Shown here piece after piece: positions 1 to 6,587 of a DNA stretch of 21,066 bases. Below the pieces are notes generated by a model. It made no database searches, was not told the DNA's origin, and saw only the letters and a list, made by a program, of their open reading frames with translations. The DNA lies in the NCBI GenBank assembly GCA_000431515.1, contig HF991351.1, forward strand, positions 28,312-49,377, written 5' to 3'. The translations under genes were made by a program, and so were the position numbers. The DNA comes from Clostridium sp. CAG:632 (GTDB taxonomy: Bacteria > Bacillota > Clostridia > Lachnospirales > Lachnospiraceae). Position 1 is the first letter of the stretch. Every line of letters starts with the position of its first letter.

Positions 1-800
1 CGCTCGGATACGATCGCCGGAACCGCCGTTGAATGTGCATACTCCCACAGCGAAGAATTTCCCTGACTATATCGTTCCTGCTGTGCCAGCCGCATCCGAT
101 TCTTTTCAAAAATACTCCCCGGCAGATAGGCATTCCTACTGCTTCGCTCCATGTAGCCGTTCTTTCCGATTGCCTGACGGCTCTCTGCAATCGTCGCACT
201 CACCCGTTTCATCGGCTTCAAAATGGTCTGAAAGCTCTTATTCGGTGCCAGCCTCTTTAATCCTTCCGCTGTCGGAAGCTCCAGATTCACACTGATACGG
301 TCAGCCAGAAATCCGGCCGTTGCCAGCAGTTCATCCGATGCGCCCGGAATCGTCTTAACATGGATATATCCGTTAAATGCATACTTCGTGCGCAATAATG
401 ACAGTGTCTCACACATCTTCTCCATGGTATAGGTCGGATCCTTCAGCACACCGGAACTTAAAAACAGGCCCTCAATATAATTCCGCTTATAAAACTCCAC
501 CGTCAACTCACAGATCTCTTCCGGGGTAAAGGTCGCCCTCGGCACATCATTGGACACCCGGTTCACACAATACTTACAATCATAGATACAATGATTCGTC
601 ATCAGAATCTTAAGCAGTGAAATGCACCTGCCATCCGATGCAAAGCTATGACAGATTCCACATGATTCTGCGTTCCCCAGCATACCTTCCTGACCCTTCC
701 GTTTCACTCCGCTGGATGTACATGCGACATCATACTTCGCTGCATCGGCTAATATATGCAATTTTTCCTGAATATCAAAACCGCCTGCTATTTCGAACAT
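1..800 (-). CDS. Radical SAM protein, putative DNA modification/repair type (partial, C-terminus beyond left edge)
   Basis: The frame is open from 800 to the left edge without a stop (about 266 codons). The radical SAM iron-sulfur motif is seen as CIYDCKYC, with Cys71, Cys75 and Cys78 counted from the ATG at 800. The N-terminal block (residues 16-31, ILADAAKYDVAC then TSSG), the GICHSFASDGRCISLLKIL block, CVNRVSND and FNGYIHVKTIPGA match what I recall of the family named 'putative DNA modification/repair radical SAM protein', usually paired with a uracil-DNA-glycosylase-like partner gene; that partner would lie off the left edge. The chemistry is unknown. The ATG at 800 falls at the predicted transcription start, so it would be leaderless. 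An ATT at 773, 7 bases after AGGCGG, gives an N-terminus closer to the family. The last visible 60 residues do not show the PAGQSTQMIVGA-like motif I expect near there, so an insertion, divergence or frameshift is possible. Confidence 0.85.
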   Translation of the reverse strand, partial: MFEIAGGFDIQEKLHILADAAKYDVACTSSGVKRKGQEGMLGNAESCGICHSFASDGRCISLLKILMTNHCIYDCKYCVNRVSNDVPRATFTPEEICELTVEFYKRNYIEGLFLSSGVLKDPTYTMEKMCETLSLLRTKYAFNGYIHVKTIPGASDELLATAGFLADRISVNLELPTAEGLKRLAPNKSFQTILKPMKRVSATIAESRQAIGKNGYMERSSRNAYLPGSIFEKNRMRLAQQERYSQGNSSLWEYAHSTAVPAIVSE

Positions 801-806
801 GTGTTT

Positions 807-835
807 ATTATACAAACATTCGTTCTGAAATGCAA
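807..835 (-). promoter_or_regulatory. Sigma-A-type promoter with LexA-like (SOS) box in its spacer
   Basis: On the minus strand, TTGCAT (835-830) is followed by a 17-base spacer and a perfect TATAAT (812-807). The spacer contains AGAACGAATGTTTG (826-813), which matches 12 of 14 positions of the Gram-positive LexA/DinR consensus CGAACRNRYGTTYC (the core GAAC-N4-GTTY is intact). The box abuts the -10 hexamer, a typical repressor position. It drives the radical SAM gene. The operator call is inferred from consensus and placement only. Confidence 0.65.
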
Positions 836-848
836 GCGGTAATTTTAA

Positions 849-1433
849 CTATTTATTTTCCCGGAACCGGATATCTCCGGTCTCAGCATTCATTTCTTCT
901 ACAATTGCAAGTGACTCCAGATGGTATCCAAGGTTCCGGATGATCTGTCCGCCCTGTTGGAAGCCCTTCTCAATGACGATGCCGATTCCTGCAACATTGG
1001 CTCCTGCGGAGGACACGATTGAAATCAGGCCCTGCAAGGCACATCCGTTTGCCAGAAAATCATCAATGATCAGAACATTTTCGCCCGGTTTTAAGAATTT
1101 CTTCGATACCATGATCTGATTCTTACATTTATGTGTAAAGGACTCAACCTCTATCACAAACACATCTCCATCAATATTTACACTCTTTGATTTCTTTGCA
1201 AAAATAACCGGGACATCAAAGTGTCTCGCAACCATACATGCAATTCCGATTCCGGAGGCCTCGATGGTCAGGATCTTATCTACCTGTACACCGTCAAACC
1301 GGCGTTTGAACTCTGCACCGATCTCATCAAACAACTTCACATCCATCTGATGATTCAGAAAGCTATCCACCTTCAGTACATTTCCTTCTTTTACAATTCC
1401 ATCCTTTAATATGCGTTCTTCTAAAAAGTTCAC
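849..1433 (-). CDS. xpt: Xanthine phosphoribosyltransferase
   Basis: This cytosolic purine-salvage enzyme converts xanthine and PRPP to XMP. The 194-residue product has the length of Bacillus subtilis Xpt and shares its landmarks: LKVDSFLNHQ (20-29), TIEASGIG (57-64), VPVIFAKKSKS (74-84), the PRPP-binding VLIIDDFLANG (120-130) and AGIGIVIEKGFQ. The start is GTG at 1433; AGGAGG at 1447-1442 lies 8 bases before it. The gene begins 63 bases after the upstream acidic-protein gene and is probably co-transcribed with it from the promoter near 2227-2255. I looked for a purine riboswitch in the 63-base gap and did not see one; the space is too small for the usual aptamer plus expression platform. Assignment is firm; only homology-level confusion with other phosphoribosyltransferases is conceivable. 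Confidence 0.95.
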   Translation of the reverse strand: MNFLEERILKDGIVKEGNVLKVDSFLNHQMDVKLFDEIGAEFKRRFDGVQVDKILTIEASGIGIACMVARHFDVPVIFAKKSKSVNIDGDVFVIEVESFTHKCKNQIMVSKKFLKPGENVLIIDDFLANGCALQGLISIVSSAGANVAGIGIVIEKGFQQGGQIIRNLGYHLESLAIVEEMNAETGDIRFRENK

Positions 1434-1496
1434 GTCCTCTTCCTCCTATGTTGTCCATTCCTGCTCTTTCATCTTCACTTTATTTCATCTATATAA

Positions 1497-2132
1497 TTAT
1501 ATAATGCTCTCATTCGCCTTTCCGGCAGTATGCTTTGTCTGCTTGGCCAGCTTCTTCAGTTCTTCCACATTCTCCCGCTTCAGTATGAAATGGATCCGTC
1601 CGTCAATCTCGCCAAAAACACGAGGTCGAAAGCACATCGCACCTACACAATACCCGTCATCCATCCATTCTTCGTCCAGTCGCTCATTCCAGTCTACCTC
1701 ATTATCCCGCTCATCATCCGGGAAATAATCATAAAACAAATCCGGCTCCTGAAAGCCTCTGCCACCACGAATGGAATCTCGCAGGTCATCATTAAACCAT
1801 GCCGGATCAAACGGTAGATTCATACCTGCTGCCAAGGCTCCCATATCCTCCCGGTAAGCATCAATATCATCAGATGCCCCCAGTTCCATTGCAATTCCCT
1901 TTTCAAGCATGTATTCCATGAGTGCCCGCCAGCACATTTCATTCGTATCCTTCGGAGAAATCTTCTTCTCCTTCAATTCTTTCTCCCGTCCCTGATAATA
2001 CCCCATCGGATCCTGCACGATTCGTCTCATGCCTTCCCGGATCGCCTCATCGCCAGTTATCAGTTCTATGATCCGATTGTATATAACCGGATCTGCCGGT
2101 AATTCCTTCCACCAGTTTGTAAATAAACCCAT
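1497..2132 (-). CDS. Unrecognised acidic cytosolic protein (211 aa)
   Basis: I do not recognise a family. The chosen start is ATG at 2132, because GGAGG lies 7 bases before it; a longer open frame reaches 2297 but would begin inside the preceding gene and lacks a ribosome site. The protein starts MGLFTNWWKEL, has no signal peptide or membrane span, and is rich in Asp and Glu, with a patch around DYFPDDERDNEVDWNERLDEE, followed by a conserved-looking C-terminal strand region (AMCFRPRVFGEIDGRIHFIL) and a short basic helix. It may be a small mixed alpha/beta domain of the type often annotated as a DUF. It sits between the HD-GYP gene and xpt, with its own promoter candidate (2227-2255), and its function is not indicated by either neighbour. 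Confidence 0.75.
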   Translation of the reverse strand: MGLFTNWWKELPADPVIYNRIIELITGDEAIREGMRRIVQDPMGYYQGREKELKEKKISPKDTNEMCWRALMEYMLEKGIAMELGASDDIDAYREDMGALAAGMNLPFDPAWFNDDLRDSIRGGRGFQEPDLFYDYFPDDERDNEVDWNERLDEEWMDDGYCVGAMCFRPRVFGEIDGRIHFILKRENVEELKKLAKQTKHTAGKANESII

Positions 2133-2226
2133 TTGACTTCCTCCGCTTTCTTCCACACTTCTTATCCGATTCATAGTCCACCTGCTATATATTATATACA
2201 GAAAAAGACAAGTCCTGAATACCATT

Positions 2227-2255
2227 ATTATAAGCATTCTGATTTCGTTATGCAA
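2227..2255 (-). promoter_or_regulatory. Sigma-A-type promoter upstream of the acidic-protein gene and xpt
   Basis: The minus strand has TTGCAT (2255-2250), a 17-base spacer and a perfect TATAAT (2232-2227). It lies just after the HD-GYP stop codon and predicts a start near 2220, leaving an untranslated leader of about 88 bases before the ATG at 2132. A second AT-rich stretch near 2186-2200 also contains TATAAT but lacks a -35 partner. Confidence 0.6.
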
Positions 2256-2262
2256 TGGCTCG

Positions 2263-3963
2263 TTAACTATTTTGTGTAAAGACGGCCTCCATTTCATCGA
2301 TATGCTCTAAGAATATATCTGTAATATACGGATCAAACTGTATCCCACGGTTTTCCTGAATGATCGCAACTGACTTTTCCACAGAAAAGCCTTCCTTGTA
2401 ATGCCGCTTGGACCGGAGTGCCTCATAAACATCACAGATTGCCATGATTCGTGCAGACAACGGAATCTCCTCTCCGTGAAGATTGCATGGATAACCTCTG
2501 CCTGCATATTTCTCATGATGATATCGTGCCATATCGTAAGCGATTGTTACATACTCATCATTTTCCAGAGCTCCGAGTGTATCCAGGATAATCTTCGCAC
2601 CCTCCTCTGGGTGTCTCTTCATAATTGCAAATTCTTCATCCGTCAGCTTGCCCGGCTTCTGCAATACATAATCCGGAACTGCGATCTTTCCGATATCATG
2701 CAGATAGGCAGCCTCTGAAACCATTTCCGCATATTCATCTGTGATCACTTCCCGATATCTGGCATCTTTCTGCATGGCACGTACCAACACACGCACAAAG
2801 CTTCCGGTATTCTTGATGTGTAGTCCGGTGATACCATCCCTCGCCTCGATCATCGTTGCAAAGCTTCCAATAATCGAACGTTGCATCCGAACGATCTCCT
2901 TCGTCTTCCCCTTCACCTCTGCCTGCAGACGTTCTGTATAATAAAAGCTATCTGTTTCATCCGTAACTACATAGGTCTTGCCATAGCTCCGATTGTTCTT
3001 TACCGTTTCCCGACAGGAAATATGATAGACACTGTTCATCATATCCGGATTCTCACTGTAATCACTCCGGTCCCCTTTGAAAATGTAACCATTCAGCACG
3101 ATCAGGTGCTCTTTCTTGGTATCCAGCTTGGCCAGCACCTCTGCCACATTTCCCATCTTCTTTTCGATATACTGTCGCAACAGCTCCCCGTTCCGGTTCA
3201 GATACAGGATCTCATCGTCATTATCAAAGACAATTACAGCCTCTGACATCCGGTCGGTCGCCTCCTCCTTTGCCAGTGACAGTGTATTAAACAATTCGTA
3301 TCGGAACATCAGCACCACCAGCATCTGTACGCAGATGAAATATGCCAGCAGGGTTGAATCAAAACCGTCCGTCCATCCGGCCAGGAACAGGATCAGAGAA
3401 ACCAGACAGATCCCTACCATAATCAGGCATAGCATAACCTGCCGCTTGGTCAGCCGGTCCTTAGTATTTCTCATCTTGTGGGTACCGATTGCTACAATTG
3501 CTACAAAATACATACAAACTACCAGTATATATAGATAATAAAAGACACCATGTCTCAACACCAGATGCGAATAGTCTCCGATGGTTGTATATCCGATTGA
3601 GCTATAGTAAAGATGATGGTGATCACAGGTCAGAACCAGAATCGTGATCAGCAGTTGAAATCCAATCTGGATATTCTTTAAAATCAACGGAACCCGGATC
3701 TTGCAGAGTGCCATAACAAAAAAGAAAATGCTCAGCACGATATACGGCTTGCCCAGATAAGCAAGCTTTACTCCGAGCAGTGCCGACTTCTGATCTCTTG
3801 ATGTCAGCTCCAGCAGATATCCCGTGAAATTCAGCAGCAGTGAGATCAGCAGGATCAGCATCAGATTCTGCATATAAGAGCTCTTCTGTCGGATAACGTA
3901 AATAATCTCCAGCACCAGCATCCCAATTCCGACATATTCAATTCCAAGCATCAATCCATACAT
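2263..3963 (-). CDS. 7TM-PAS-HD-GYP domain protein (putative cyclic-di-GMP phosphodiesterase)
   Basis: The 566-residue protein has about seven hydrophobic spans in residues 3-225, similar to the 7TM sensor region of some histidine kinases, then a PAS-like segment (about 237-335, beginning EAVIVFDNDDEILYLN), a short helical linker and an HD-GYP domain (about 360-560). Metal-binding and signature residues are present: His382 (GLHIKN), His422-Asp423 (YLHDIGKI), His451, His482-His483-Glu484 and GRGYP (488-492), plus DVYEAL with SKRHYK. The domain therefore looks catalytically intact. HD-GYP proteins hydrolyse c-di-GMP to pGpG or GMP, which controls motility and surface behaviour; c-di-GMP as substrate here is inferred, since some family members act on other nucleotides. 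The ATG at 3963 is preceded by GAAGGA. It lies 102 bases after the EamA gene. Confidence 0.9.
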   Translation of the reverse strand: MYGLMLGIEYVGIGMLVLEIIYVIRQKSSYMQNLMLILLISLLLNFTGYLLELTSRDQKSALLGVKLAYLGKPYIVLSIFFFVMALCKIRVPLILKNIQIGFQLLITILVLTCDHHHLYYSSIGYTTIGDYSHLVLRHGVFYYLYILVVCMYFVAIVAIGTHKMRNTKDRLTKRQVMLCLIMVGICLVSLILFLAGWTDGFDSTLLAYFICVQMLVVLMFRYELFNTLSLAKEEATDRMSEAVIVFDNDDEILYLNRNGELLRQYIEKKMGNVAEVLAKLDTKKEHLIVLNGYIFKGDRSDYSENPDMMNSVYHISCRETVKNNRSYGKTYVVTDETDSFYYTERLQAEVKGKTKEIVRMQRSIIGSFATMIEARDGITGLHIKNTGSFVRVLVRAMQKDARYREVITDEYAEMVSEAAYLHDIGKIAVPDYVLQKPGKLTDEEFAIMKRHPEEGAKIILDTLGALENDEYVTIAYDMARYHHEKYAGRGYPCNLHGEEIPLSARIMAICDVYEALRSKRHYKEGFSVEKSVAIIQENRGIQFDPYITDIFLEHIDEMEAVFTQNS

Positions 3964-3987
3964 ACTTTTTCCTTCGTAATAAACGTC

Positions 3988-4050
3988 CTATGCGTAACCC
4001 TTTGTCAACCGTTTCTCAAATGCCGACTCCGGCAGTGTCCGGTCAAACAT
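3988..4050 (-). CDS. Possible small ORF (20 aa) between the EamA and HD-GYP genes
   Basis: An ATG at 4050 is preceded by GAGGA with a 4-base gap and opens 20 codons ending in TAG at 3988. The predicted peptide begins MFDRTLPE and is charged. The ribosome site is slightly too close to be optimal. The reading frame occupies most of the 101-base gap between two larger genes. It could be a real small protein, a translated leader for the HD-GYP gene, or chance; I cannot tell from sequence alone. Confidence 0.25.
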   Translation of the reverse strand: MFDRTLPESAFEKRLTKGYA

Positions 4051-4064
4051 ATTTTCCTCATATG

Positions 4065-5003
4065 CTACACATTCTTTTTCCGAAATTTATCCACCGGCAT
4101 CTGTGCTAACAGAATTGCGGCAAATATCAATGCACAGCCTCCCAGCTGTCTGAGTTCCATTTTCTCCTGCAAAATCAGCCAGCCTGCCAGCACGGAAAAT
4201 ACAGACTCCAAACTCATCAACATGGATGCCAGTGTCGGATTCAATCCGTTCTGTCCTATAATCTGCAGGGTATATCCGACTCCGCAGGATAATATTCCGG
4301 CATACAGGATTGGAATCCATGCACCCAGGCTCTGAAGATTCTGTGCCCAGACCACGATCCCGGACAGGGAATGCTGCATTTCCACGAAAAACATCGGAAT
4401 CATGCTTAAAATTCCACACACCAGGAACTGAATACACGATAGCCGGACACCATCCACCAGCGGTGAAAAATAATCGATCACCAGAATATGAATGGCGAAT
4501 AATAACGCACATAATAAAACCATCAGATCACTCGCCTGAAACCGTAGGGAATCCGTCATACACAGAAGATATAATCCAATCACAGTGATTCCCATGCCGA
4601 CCCAGATATTCCAGCCGCATTTCTTCTTCAGAAACAGACTTATGATCGGCACCAGCAGGATATAACAGGCTGTCAGAAATCCCGCCTTTCCGGCAGAGGT
4701 TCCCATATACATTCCAAGCTGCTGTGCTGAGCTTGCCAGAAACAATATCGCACCGCAACAGATTCCTCCAACCCATAGGACCGTTTTCTCTGCCGGCGTT
4801 TTCGGAGTCTTCTCCGATGGTTTCACCCTGTTCAGCACCAGAATTACGGGAACCAGAACTGCACTTCCGATGAATGACCGGATCCCGTTAAAGGTAAACG
4901 GTCCGACCACATCTCCGCCTTTTCTCTGTGCTACGAATGCACTTCCCCATATCAGTGCCGTCAATACCAGCAATAATGAATTTCTTATCTGCCTGTTCTT
5001 CAT
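4065..5003 (-). CDS. EamA/DMT-family transporter
   Basis: The 312-residue protein has about ten hydrophobic segments and the two-fold EamA repeat layout. The N-terminal signature LTALIWGSAFVAQRKG and the internal FLTACYILLVPIISLFLKKK, together with the second-repeat LNPTLASMLMSLESVFSVLAGWLILQE, are typical of drug/metabolite transporters in the inner membrane. Substrate cannot be read from sequence; family members export or import amino acids, nucleosides, sugars or drugs. The start is ATG at 5003 with GAGGA 8 bases upstream. A lone basic tail (DKFRKKNV) follows the last span. I see no clear promoter in the 86-base gap upstream, so it may be transcribed with the AAA+ gene before it. Confidence 0.9.
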   Translation of the reverse strand: MKNRQIRNSLLLVLTALIWGSAFVAQRKGGDVVGPFTFNGIRSFIGSAVLVPVILVLNRVKPSEKTPKTPAEKTVLWVGGICCGAILFLASSAQQLGMYMGTSAGKAGFLTACYILLVPIISLFLKKKCGWNIWVGMGITVIGLYLLCMTDSLRFQASDLMVLLCALLFAIHILVIDYFSPLVDGVRLSCIQFLVCGILSMIPMFFVEMQHSLSGIVVWAQNLQSLGAWIPILYAGILSCGVGYTLQIIGQNGLNPTLASMLMSLESVFSVLAGWLILQEKMELRQLGGCALIFAAILLAQMPVDKFRKKNV

Positions 5004-5089
5004 GTCATAAATCCTCTGTCGTCTTTCCGCTTCAAGTCACTTCCAGTCTGCCATCCCATTCTATTTATCCCGGCACATCAGAGCTGAAT

Positions 5090-6574
5090 TTATTCAAATA
5101 ATTTCTGCACCTGCTCGGCTCCAAATGTCACCTGCGGTACATGGTCTACCTCGATCTGATACAACGCATTCGCTGCCAGATGCTCTGCTGCCTGCTCCAG
5201 ATTCCGGATACCGGATGTATTCTTAAACTGATCTATCACTGCATCCAGTCCTTCTTCTGTAATAATACATTCACTTTCCTGCAAACCGATCCGCTTCAGT
5301 ACCTTCGGCATTACAAAGTTGGAGAAAATCAGCTTCTTCTCTTCAAAGGTATAGTCCGGAATATCGATCACCGCAAATCTGGACATCAGCGGTGCGCTGA
5401 TCTGCTCCTTATTATTCGCTGTTGCGATTGGATAAACACCGACCGTCGGCACCATACACTCCATATAATTATCCGTAAAGCCCAGATTATCCAGCAGGGT
5501 CAGCAATACATCCGCCGGATTTCCATTACCCTTTCCGGATGCCGCCTTATCCAGCTCATTGATAATAAATACCAGATTAGACTCTCCGGCAATCGAAAAT
5601 GCCTCCATAATAATACCCGGTTTTGCATTCGCATAGATTCTGGAGCTTCCTGTCAGCTGCTCCGGATCGTTAATAGAACTCATATCCAGGGTTGTCCACG
5701 GCAGCTTCAGGATCCTGGCTACCGCATAAGCAATCTGGGACTTACCGGTTCCGGCAGGTCCGACCAGTAACAATCCATACGCCGGAAGTGTATGTGTCCG
5801 GTTGATCTGGATGATCGTCTCCATGATCCTCTGCTTTACCCGTTCCATTCCGTATAATTCTTCATCCAGAATCCGGCGTGCCTCTACCGGATCAATCGCT
5901 TCAAAATAATTACTCTTCCACTGCACATTCATCATAATGGAGAGTGCCCGCTGTGCATGTCTCCGTTCCTCCGGTGATACCTCATGGGAACGTGCCACTG
6001 CCAGATTTCTTCTCGCCCACAGACGGATATTATCCGGCATGGTTCTTCCTGCGCAGGTCATGAAATCAGAAATACTCTGGAGACTGGTCAGCTTCATCTC
6101 GTCTCCCTCTTCCTCTGCATCATCATCTTCTTCCACTTCCTCTGCCGCACTGCTGGCCAGCAGACGTTCGATCATAAACTGCAGGAATCCATCCTGGGCT
6201 GACAGCTTGGTACCGCCGCCAAATGCCGTCTCACGGATCCGGTACACTGCATAGCCATCCTCACGATTCTGACCGGATAACCGGATACTGATATGATTCT
6301 CACCCAGCCACTTGATCAGACTGACAAACCGGGCATCTACCTTTAAGATATCTGCCGTGCTGACAGCTCCTTCTTCCTTAAACTCAAATGCGGTCTGCTG
6401 ACTTTGGTTGGTAAACAGTCCCATACTATGATGCGGCCACTGTCTCTCCCGGTTATCCAATACCAGGATCGGTTCCTCCGGAGTTTTCTCCTTTGCGGTA
6501 CTGTAAAATGTAGTATATGTGCAGACAACATCCGTCTTTTCTTCCGGTGTTCCATTAAAATCAAATACTGGCAT
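5090..6574 (-). CDS. Lon-like AAA+ ATPase lacking a protease domain, with novel N-terminal region
   Basis: In the 494-residue protein, residues 1-140 form a domain I do not recognise, 145-159 are an almost pure Glu/Asp linker, 160-230 are helical, and 230-494 are an AAA+ module. The module resembles that of Lon: EARRILDEELYGMERVKQRI before Walker A GPAGTGKS (272-279), sensor 1 IATANN (383-388), Arg399 in SRFAVIDI and sensor 2 SGIRNLE (454-460). The frame ends there, with no Ser/Lys protease domain, so it is likely a remodelling ATPase rather than a protease. Walker B reads LVFIINELDK: the usual Asp is Asn339 (codon AAT), while the catalytic Glu340 remains, so hydrolysis could be reduced or Mg binding altered. 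The start ATG has AGGAGG 8-9 bases upstream and lies 13 bases after the antiporter stop, so the two are co-translated. Partner and substrate are unknown. Confidence 0.85.
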   Translation of the reverse strand: MPVFDFNGTPEEKTDVVCTYTTFYSTAKEKTPEEPILVLDNRERQWPHHSMGLFTNQSQQTAFEFKEEGAVSTADILKVDARFVSLIKWLGENHISIRLSGQNREDGYAVYRIRETAFGGGTKLSAQDGFLQFMIERLLASSAAEEVEEDDDAEEEGDEMKLTSLQSISDFMTCAGRTMPDNIRLWARRNLAVARSHEVSPEERRHAQRALSIMMNVQWKSNYFEAIDPVEARRILDEELYGMERVKQRIMETIIQINRTHTLPAYGLLLVGPAGTGKSQIAYAVARILKLPWTTLDMSSINDPEQLTGSSRIYANAKPGIIMEAFSIAGESNLVFIINELDKAASGKGNGNPADVLLTLLDNLGFTDNYMECMVPTVGVYPIATANNKEQISAPLMSRFAVIDIPDYTFEEKKLIFSNFVMPKVLKRIGLQESECIITEEGLDAVIDQFKNTSGIRNLEQAAEHLAANALYQIEVDHVPQVTFGAEQVQKLFE

Positions 6575-6587
6575 TGATTTCTCCTCC

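Noticed and set aside
1434..1496. Purine riboswitch in front of xpt
   Set aside because: Xpt genes often have one, but the 63-base gap to the preceding gene contains no recognisable aptamer and is too short.
2133..2297. Longer N-terminus for the acidic protein starting at 2297
   Set aside because: It would overlap the end of the HD-GYP gene, lacks a ribosome site, and the promoter at 2227-2255 lies downstream of it.
3974..4012. TTGACA ahead of the HD-GYP gene as a promoter
   Set aside because: No acceptable -10 lies 16-18 bases downstream; only a poor TTTATT at 19 bases.
5141..5770. Plus-strand open frame (209 codons) opposite the Lon-like ATPase
   Set aside because: It is antisense to a well-supported AAA+ domain, has no ribosome site, and reads as a Cys/His/Arg-rich shadow.
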